Assembly (NCBI GenBank): GCA_003864495.1
Contig: ML133422.1
Coordinates: 310,001 to 374,000, forward strand
Origin: Nemopilema nomurai
Lineage: Eukaryota > Cnidaria > Scyphozoa > Rhizostomeae > Rhizostomatidae
DNA: 64,000 nt
Reading direction: 5' to 3'
Shown here: positions 56,756 to 64,000 of the stretch, piece after piece
Position numbering within the stretch: position 1 is the stretch's first letter
Layout of the letters: the number at the start of each line of letters is the position of its first letter
Notes under the pieces: model-generated
Seen by the model: the letters and a program-made list of their open reading frames with translations, nothing else
What the model was told of the DNA's origin: nothing
Database searches by the model: none
Program-made: the position numbers and the translations under genes

Positions 56756-57035
56756 TTAATAAATTGCATTTTATAAATCGCCTTGAAATTTGATAAATCT
56801 TTTAGAAAATATCCTACGCCAATATCTTGTATTATTTCTCAAAAAAAATAAAGAGAGCTTTGTACTGCAATTATTTCTTTTTTCATTTCCGTTGTGACGT
56901 CATTATTCCTTTAATTGATCTCTTTAAATCGCCTTTAGATTTGTTGCAATTTGTTAAATCTTTCTGAAAAAAGTAAAAAAAACTTTGTACTGCAATTATT
57001 TCTTTTTTCATTTCTATTGTGACGTCATACCTTTT
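56756..57035. repeat. Two diverged tandem units with TGACGTCAT
   Basis: TAAATCGCCTTGAAATTTG... ACTGCAATTATTTCTTTTTT...TTGTGACGTCAT occurs at about 56774-56902 and again at 56926-57029. They are subterminal repeats at the right end of the 12.4-kb element. Confidence 0.6.
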
Positions 57036-57198
57036 TGTCCGCCATTTTTAAAAAACTGCGGGTTTTTTGCACAGAAACTTTACTGATTCATAACAACCTC
57101 AACTTGCTTTACAACTTGGCATTAACAGAAATTAGCACCGGGTGAGGTTGCAACGGACTCAATTCCTAGGCTGTCTGGAAACACAGAGGCAACAGCCT

Positions 57199-58368
57199 AT
57201 TTAGTGTTCTTGAGAAAGCAAGGTTTCATTGTCTCATATCATAATAAATGATGAATCATATGATGCTTGTATTAAAGCTACTGTTGAAACAATCAAGTTA
57301 TTGGGTTTATTAGGTTCTATTATTCATCCTAAAAAGTCTAATTTTGTTTCTTCTAAGTGTACCTATCTAGGATTTACTATCAATTCAGAAACAATGAATG
57401 TCACCTTCCCATGAACCAAAGTATTGAAAATCAAAGATGAATGTTCCAAATTGTGTATGTCTCATAACCTATCAAATGTTGCATCAGTGATAGGGTCAAT
57501 GTGAGCACATTCCCTGCTGGTAAATTTGGGCCTTTACACTATAGATCATTAGAAAATGACAAAATTCAGGCACTAGCTGTTTCTAAGGGCAATTTTGGCC
57601 ATGTCATGTCACTGTCTAAAGCAGCCTATGATGACTTAAGATGGTGGATTGATAATTTTAAAAGCTCATTTAATAACGTGGCAATCTCTAATCCTGAAAT
57701 GGTTATTGCTACTGATGCCTCATCTACTGGTTGGGGAGCTGTCTTAGGCAGTACAAGGACAAGAGGGGTTTGGAATCTCCATGAGCAACAACTCCATATT
57801 AATGTGCCTGAGCTAAAGACTATTTTGTATGGGCTAACATCTTTGATTGACCAAAAGAATACACATGTCAAACTTTTGACTGATAATATGAATGCAGTAC
57901 ATTGAAAATATGGGATCTTGTCGTTCTTTGGCCTGTAATGAAGAAGTGAAGCAAATTTGGAATTGGGTTATCCAGAATCAAAACTGCATATCTGTGTCCT
58001 TCATCCCAGGAGTTCAGAACCATTTAGCTGATGCCGAATCTAGAAACTATGAGCTTCGAACAGAATGGCAGTTAAATCCATCTGTGTTTAAATTTATAAT
58101 TAAAAAATTAAATGTTACCTTAGACATTGATTTATTTGTCTCTAGAATCAATTGCCAATTTGAGCTTTTTGCATCGTTTTGGCCAAATCCAGAGGCTTCA
58201 GCAATTGATTTGTTAACGTTTAGTTGGTCAACCATTAAATTTTATGCCTTTCCACCATTTGCAATTATTCCTCGTGTTTTACAAAAGATTTCTTCTGACA
58301 ATGCAACTGGTCTTCTAATTGTTCCTAATTGGCCATATAGTCCCTGGTATTCTCTGTACAATAGTTAG
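57199..58368 (+). pseudogene. DIRS RT C-terminal half and RNase H
   Basis: The DIRS frame resumes with S-V-L, a one-base insertion, then RKQGFIVSY; the YIDD box is lost (SYHNK or HIIIN in its place), followed by DESYDACIKATVETIKLLGL and SKCTYLGFTINSETMNVTFP. RNase H follows: EMVIATDASSTGWGAVLGST, LHINVPELKTILYGLTSL, LLTDNMNAVHYIENMGSCRS and PGVQNHLADAESR, holding the Asp-Glu-Asp-Asp acids. Frame breaks at 57415, 57500 and 57905. Confidence 0.9.
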
Positions 58369-58659
58369 TTGATTTCTGAACGCATTATTATTCCTTCCAG
58401 CAAGCATCTAATGCCAAACCGTCCACAAGCTGTGCACCCACTACACAAGACTCTGAAACTGCTAGCTGGCATGATATCTGGAACCAAAGATTACCAATAG
58501 TTATATCATCTGAAGCAAAATATATAATTGATTGATCTTGGTCATCTGGTACTTCAAAACAATATTCTACCTAATTAGAAATATTAATTATTGTCAAAGA
58601 GTCAAAGACATATGTCCCACAAATTATTCTATTAATCATGGAATTAATTTCCTAACAGA

Positions 58660-59450
58660 ACTGTTAACAAACATATTTTGGGCTACTCTGCTATGAACAC
58701 TGCTCGTTCAGCATTATCCAATATTATGACACCAAATTCAGGTTCGTCATTTGGTAACAATCCATTCGTTAAGAGATTACTGCGAGGGATGTTTAACATA
58801 CGGCCGAATATTCCTAGGCATGTTAACACTTACCATGTTGATGTTGTGTTACAGTATCTGAGGGCCTAGGTGATGCAGATGCTATTCCATTTCAAATGCT
58901 TACCTTTCGTTTTGTAACATTGTTTTGTCTTCTATCAGGACAGAAAGACCAACAATTTGCTGCTATTGACATCAGACTTATGGGTGTTTCTGATGACAGA
59001 GTTGTTTGTTATATTGATCAAGTTTTCAAAACAGCTAGACCTGGTTTTCATCAGTCACCTCTTGATTTCCGTGCATTCCCTGATAGCAAGGCTATTTGTC
59101 CTGTATTTAATACACAGCCGTACTTGTTTAGATCATTCTCTTTATGTGGTCCGAGAGGGAAATTGTTTGTTAGCTACACATCTCCTAATCAATCTGTTTG
59201 CACCTCGGGTGAGACCATTTCACGTTGGGCGAGAACCACTTTGCAATTGGCAGGAATTTATATTAATCTATTTACCTCTCACTCTACTAGGGCTGCATCA
59301 ATATCAAAGGCACGAAGCATTGGCCTATCACTAACAGCTATAAACAAAGCTGCAGGATGGTCGAATTCGAGTAATTTTGGACGTTTTTATAATAAGACAA
59401 TTCATGATAGTAACTTTGGTAGTAGCATTTTAGCCAATTTTAATTGTTAA
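58660..59450 (+). pseudogene. DIRS tyrosine recombinase
   Basis: GYSAMNTARSALSNIM and FVKRLLRGMFNIRPNIPRH form the N-terminal part; after a break at 58869, LFCLLSGQKDQQFAAIDIRL, TSHSTRAASISKARSIGLS (H-x-x-R) and NFGRFYNK (catalytic Tyr) complete the catalytic domain up to the stop at 59450. DIRS elements integrate with this enzyme and make no target duplication. The His, second Arg and Tyr are present; one frame break separates the halves. Confidence 0.9.
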
Positions 59451-59574
59451 TATTGATTGTTTGTGTGCGTACAATCTATCATTTCCCAGTTGTCTTCTTG
59501 ATCAACACATTGTCAGTCTCTTTGAAGTCTCGTATAAATACCGAAAGGAGTTTGGGTTCTAGTTACGGAAAATA

Positions 59575-59652
59575 ATTGAAAAATTAAACAAACCTTGGTG
59601 TAGTTTGATGTAGATTATTTTCCATACCTAGAACCAAACGACGTGGAATTTA
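59575..59652 (+). repeat. DIRS terminal repeat, right copy
   Basis: Direct-orientation match to 44322-44397. The following 59653-59740 may be the rest of the 3' terminal structure. Confidence 0.8.
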
Positions 59653-59850
59653 TACGCCCACCCGATCCAAATAATGATGTATTTTCCCCTTTTTCTAGTG
59701 TTCATTTTCAGGACTGGCCCGCTCCACTGGTAGGTCTTTGAATTGGTGGACACTAAATGTCATAGGTTATTTGGTGCTCCTTAATATTCATGTTTTATCA
59801 TGGTATCACTGAAAACTGATGTCATTGTTTTTTGGTGCCAAAGTTTCAAT

Positions 59851-60586
59851 GGCAAAAAACATGCTTCAAGCGAGTAAGAAGACCTGTAATACTTACGAGA
59901 GTTATGAGGAAGCATTAAAGGGCATTCGAGATTTTGAAGTTGCCACAACTACAAAATTTGTTATTTGGAAGAAAAACGAAGAATTTGGTTGCAACAGTAC
60001 GTATCTTGTCTTCTCATTAAATGTCGGTTTCCGGTCCATGGCTAGGCCCTTCTCTCATATCTAGACTGATCTAGGTTTATTTAGTCTCATAATTTGACTA
60101 ACGAACAACCTCAAGATTTGATTTCTTTAAAATATTTGTTGGTTCTAGCAGTTTTTTAATTTACTCTACTGGTAGACACTAAATTATAATTTCTTAATCT
60201 TATATGAGTACTTTCTCTTATAGAAAATGAATAGGCTATTATCTATAAGGGAATGAGTAATTATATGAAACGAACCAATATAAAATGTCTGCCAAAATTA
60301 AAGAATTTAGAAGTTTTGTTTGAAAGAATAATAGGTTTGGCAAAAAAAATAAGCACAATTAATTCAAAATTTTCAATTCTTTCTTTGTTAATTTTTCTTC
60401 TTAAGGCCCTTCACTCACAAGGTTGTATGGCAGGAAAGGGCAACTGATGGAAAGAATTCTAGCCAAGAATTTCTTCACTTTGATGGGATTCCCTTTTTTA
60501 TGAATAGTGAAGTAATTCTTGAATGTCAACATGGAGTTGATAGGCATAATTCGTGGGGCAAAATTCAAAAGAAGCGTCAAGAGGAG
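59851..60586 (+). pseudogene. N-terminal exons of a MULE-like (FAR1/WRKY-type) transposase protein
   Basis: Exon 59851-59998 (TYESYEEALKGIRDFEVATT, TKFVIWKKNEEFGC) ends in a GTACGT donor; exon 60405-60586 begins after TTCTTAAG with KVVWQERATDGKNSSQEFLH, FDGIPFFMNSEVILECQHGV and DRH, and ends at GAG|GTATGT. F-V-x-W ... GIPF ... L-x-CQHGVDR is a zinc-finger-like module I associate with Mutator-type transposases of animals. No DDE part follows; the ISL2EU element begins soon after. Confidence 0.4.
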
Positions 60587-60913
60587 GTATGTTACCTTCT
60601 TCTTAATTAAGCATCTGACTATGCAGCACCCTTACAGCATCCAGGCTAAGTTTTTGATTCTTTATTCCATGAATTAGTGTTTGTATAGTTCGGTTAGTTA
60701 CAGTGAAGCTGAGTGAAAAATATTTAGTTAACAACATGGATTTTATCTTGACTGTTACAACTATATATTTTGAAAAGAAACAATTTATCTTGCCCTTTTC
60801 TCTCATCGTGGTTAGCTACTCTTTAAAAGTGCTCTATAGGAGGTTTTCTTTGACGTCATAAATTAATGCTAATTATGCACGTCGGCCATATTAGAGGACA
60901 ACCTGACTCCAAA

Positions 60914-63065
60914 ATGGCTGCAAAGAGCAAGCGCTACAGTGACTTCGATGAAACTTCAAGGAAAAGATATGATGAGCAGATATCAATAATCGATGGAATT
61001 GATCCTTATACTTTAAAGAAATCACAGCTGTCTTCGGAATTTGAAAATTTTCCCCATATTACGTATCCAGACATCGTAAATTACCTTCTCTTTGCTCCAA
61101 GTCCTTACAGTCACGCAGATTTGAAAACTTTCAGAAGCCTAGAATCATCTAATCATTTTGTTTGTGGATGGGTTCGATACGTTGGTATGCTTCTACAAAA
61201 TGGCAAAGCTATCATTTTAGGAAGGGCGAGTCTTATGTAATAATGTATGCATATGTCACATATAAACATGCACTTTAAGTGTTAGGCCCAAAAGATCTTT
61301 GGTGTGTGTTTTGTTGATGTGGCTTGAAAATGGAAGAAAAATAACATATAAACATAATTGATTTTGAAGGAATATAATTATTCTTTTTCTCGACATAAGT
61401 TTTGTTGTCATTGGCCGTATTTTCGTGTGGAGTTTATAGGAAATGCACCACGCCTTGAAAGCTAGACCTATGTAAGAAATCATGTAGTCGAAAATCATAG
61501 TGAATTCATTCATTTTTTTTGCAAATTTTATCAAATTTTGCTGAAAAGAACCTTCAGAATTCAATACTTTATACTTTATTCATAGATAAATACTTAATTT
61601 TTTCAGGTATTGCATTCACAAAGGCTGTCTGCATCACCTTGGCTGATTGCCGAAATGGATGGGACCATTTTAACAGCCCATTGTGAATGTATGGCTGGCT
61701 TAGGAGAATCTTGCTCTCATGTTGCTGCTGTATTGTTTTACCTTGAATATGCTGTAAGAATTCAAGGAAACAAAACAGTCACTCAAGACAAGGCATACTG
61801 GATGCCACCAACTTTGAAAGAGGTGGAGTAGAGTGAAATCAAAGACATTTGATTTTATGTCATCAAAATCAATGAAACATAAGATGGATAAAAGATTGCA
61901 GGCAGCATCTGAATCACCTTAATCTACTTTACCAACCTCAAGCAAAAACAGTTTTGCTTCTGACCAAGAATTGGGTGACTTTTATGCAAAACTGAATACA
62001 TGTGGTGCAAAGGCATCAATTCTTTCCATTGTTTCTCTATTTTGAAAACAATTTAAACCAGATTTTTTGGAAAATAACAACTTATCATTGGCAGCAACCT
62101 TTTATGAGCCAGAAAACCTGAATCTGAACTACAAACAGCTTCTTGACAAAGCTAAGGACATTAGCACCAGTTTAAGTCAACATGAAGTTTAGTATGCTGA
62201 AAAAGTAACAAAAAAGCAAGCTGCAAGCTCTGAATGGTTTTCCTTTAGAGCTGGCAGGATTACTGCTTCAAAATTGTATGCTGAGTGCAAAACTAGTATC
62301 ATCAGTCCTGCTAAAAGCCTAATTAAAGCAATTTGCTATCCACAGTCTTATAGGTTTACATCAAAAGCAACCAGCTGGGGATGATAAAGAAATTGCTAAA
62401 GTAAAATATAAAGAATTGATGTCTTGCAAACATACAGAACTCTCATTTTCAGATTCTGGCTTATTTATTTCTATTGATGAGCCATATCTTGCAGCAAATC
62501 CTGATTCACTGGTTGAATGCCAATGTTGTTGAAAAGGTTGTGTAGAGATCAAATGTCCCTACTGTATCAGGGAAACACAAATATTTGAAGGGATAGAGAA
62601 GAAAAATTTTTGCTTACTGTATCAAGATGACAAAATAAGTCTTATAAAGTCACATCCGTATTACTATCAAATTCAATCACAACTTTTTTGCACCAAGCGA
62701 AGCTATTGCGAATTTTTTGTCTAGACAGAAAAGGATTTTCATCATGAGAGAATAAGATTTGATGCTGGATTTTTTTAAAAGTGTTTAGAGGAATCAAAAA
62801 AGTTTTTTAAGCATTGTATCCTAGTAGAAGTTCTTGTCAAGTTTTATACTGTTCCCCGAAATACATGTCTTCCTCTAGCTAAAACAACTGGAACTGATCG
62901 AGACAGTTATTGTTATTGTGAAGGGCCAGAAGAAGGTGATATGATTGGATGTGACAATGAGAGCTGCCTATATCAATGGTTTCATCTGGAATGTTTAGAT
63001 ATGAAGATCCCAAAAACAAAAAAATGGCTTTTCCCTGATTGCTAGATGGCAAAAGAATTTTCAGA
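60914..63065 (+). pseudogene. ISL2EU YqaJ nuclease with SWIM and PHD fingers
   Basis: Exon 1 (ATG 60914, MAAKSKRYSDF) has YLLFAPSPYSHADLKTFRSL; exon 2 starts at 61607 after TTTTTCAG with a SWIM finger CECMAGLGESCSH. Downstream, across stops at about 61918, 62042, 62190 and 62383, lie SSEWFSFRAGRITASKLYAE (YqaJ start), PYLAANPDSLVEC, GCVEIKCPY (D ... E-x-K catalytic core) and SHPYYYQIQSQL, then a PHD finger CYCEGPEEGDMIGCDNESCL with WFHLECL. YqaJ is a phage lambda-exonuclease relative; ISL2EU elements carry it as a second protein. Many stops make this copy dead. Confidence 0.9.
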
Positions 63066-63341
63066 CATTTAATGTTTAAATTTATACCAGTAGACATAGA
63101 GTGCACACGAACCTCTTGGAAAAGTTTATTGTGTGGAAAGGTCTATATATGGTTTAGTTGAAGATTTTAAAGCAGTTTCTGCAGTGATGTTATTAGTTTT
63201 GAGCTTTAAAATGGTGGCAACTTTAAATTAAGAAAACATGGCAGTTCAATTTACCTTGAGTATCCTTATTACCACAGGCCTATCCATACAATAAACTTCT
63301 TCAAAAGTTTATATATATCTTGTATGCTATTTCTAATCACA

Positions 63342-64000
63342 TCAAGTTGAAATTATAGTAGGGTATAAATTACATAGTGCTGAACAAACAACAGCAATTG
63401 TGTGTAAAGTACAGTATTCTTCATCTTTTTTTATAAGGTAGTCCAGGGGCAGTGTAGATTTCAAAATTGTATACTTGTTCCGCAGCATACCAATAACTTG
63501 TTCAGCATGGATTCGGCTTCAGGCAATTCGTCTGCTTTGCTCCACATCTTTAGCAGACAACTGCTTTTTTCCTTTTGTGAAAGAAGGTAATTTGAATTCT
63601 GCACAGTAAAAGCCCACAGAATCTCTGATGTCGAATCCTCTATCAGCCAACACATAATCGCCAGGTAACAGGTTTTTCAGTAAGCCACAGTTTTCTGTAA
63701 TATATTTGTCACCAGCACGACCTCCCCAAGCTTTTGAAATGAATGAAATACAGCCCTGTGGGCAAATTCCAATTAAAAACTTTGCAGTGTTATGGTGCTT
63801 GTAGTTGGACCATGTTTGAGCTCTTGCCTTTAAATCGTTTGGCTGATTTATAAAAACCTCGAAACAATCGATAATTATTACTACTTTAGTTCCAAATATA
63901 TTCTTAAATGACAAAGGTGCGGCTTCCAGTAGTTGCTTTCTCTCTCTGGTCATTTAATCACTTTGCCTAGCCGGTTGAACAAAATATCAAGCCATTTATG
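63342..64000 (-). pseudogene. ISL2EU DDE transposase (partial at window edge)
   Basis: From the right edge: [15 protein letters not shown], a frame break near 63953, then [15 protein letters not shown] (first Asp), [56 protein letters not shown] (second Asp), [11 protein letters not shown], an in-frame TGA at about 63518, and RIHAEQVIGMLRNKYTILKS (Glu). It ends at 63342. This is the DDE_Tnp_4 type domain. The HTH and THAP parts would be beyond the window. It converges on the YqaJ gene with about 280 bp between. Confidence 0.9.

Larger units (their letters stand above)
44756..57198 (+). mobile_element. 12.4-kb TIR-bounded nested insertion in DIRS RT
   Basis: AGGCCGTTGCCTCTG at 44756-44770 is inverted as CAGAGGCAACAGCCT at 57184-57198 (one mismatch), and CCGTTGCAA recurs inside both tips. 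Flanks are TTTT (44752-44755) and ATTT (57199-57202), a 4-bp target duplication with one change. Left and right flanks are adjacent pieces of a DIRS RT. Inside are a Kolobok 3' half with partner gene, an XPG-like/CXC gene and a fold-back. Size, 3-4-bp duplication and XPG-like gene fit the Academ superfamily (inference). Confidence 0.65.

Noticed and set aside
61256..61564. 102-codon minus-strand frame
   Set aside because: It lies in the intron between YqaJ exons and overlaps splice-signal sequence; no motif.
1..64000. tRNA, rRNA or CRISPR loci
   Set aside because: No B-box-like GGTTCGANTCC with a plausible cloverleaf and no regularly spaced repeats were seen; repeats are TIRs, MITEs and microsatellites.

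Overview
This window reads as nuclear DNA of an AT-rich marine invertebrate, most likely a cnidarian. That is an inference from the mix of elements (THAP-Kolobok, YqaJ-bearing ISL2EU, pogo with a HIRAN-like partner, DIRS, CR1/L2, BEL/Pao, RecQ- and XPG-encoding giant elements), spliceosomal introns, (TAA)n tracts and low GC. There is no prokaryotic signal. I found no convincing single-copy host gene; almost every recognisable coding segment belongs to a transposable element (TE), and most are broken.

Layout. 1-1070: 5' part of a YqaJ/SWIM gene and a THAP exon (minus). 1412-5903: a decayed RecQ helicase (plus) interleaved exon-by-exon with a DUF6589-like transposase (minus). 5904-8672: nothing recognised. 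8673-10053: pogo/Tigger transposase relic (minus) beside a HIRAN-like gene (plus). 11995-14836: THAP-Kolobok relic (minus). 15370-18842: CR1-like retrotransposon with a 2A-like peptide and (ATT)n tail. 19122-21299: possible Harbinger-like fragment. 22826-24245: Crypton-like/Myb fragment, a short P2RX7-type N-terminus and a gag scrap. 24433-29259: a structurally complete 4.8-kb DNA transposon with ~877-bp terminal inverted repeats (TIRs), TATTA target-site duplications (TSDs) and an unclassified transposase-like gene. 29515-33474: hAT, piggyBac, tyrosine-recombinase and another multicopy-family relic. 33960-37109: DIRS-type ORF1 split by a 2.2-kb composite element with two identical 277-bp modules. 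37395-39120: BEL/Pao fragment. 39833-43894: CR1/L2-like element whose RT has lost its catalytic box. 44322-59652: a DIRS element split by a 12.4-kb insertion with TIRs (44756-57198) that holds a Kolobok 3' half, an intact P2RX7-C-like gene, a large XPG-like/CXC gene and a fold-back copy of a related gene. 59851-60586: MULE-like N-terminal exons. 60914-64000: ISL2EU with YqaJ-PHD (plus) and DDE transposase (minus) converging.

The most informative signals are structural. At three places removing the proposed insert and one target-site copy restores a continuous reading frame in the interrupted gene (34622-36838, 49196-49471, 44756-57198), which fixes both element boundaries and nesting order without a database. 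Family names rest on motif recognition by eye; exact clades need database searches.
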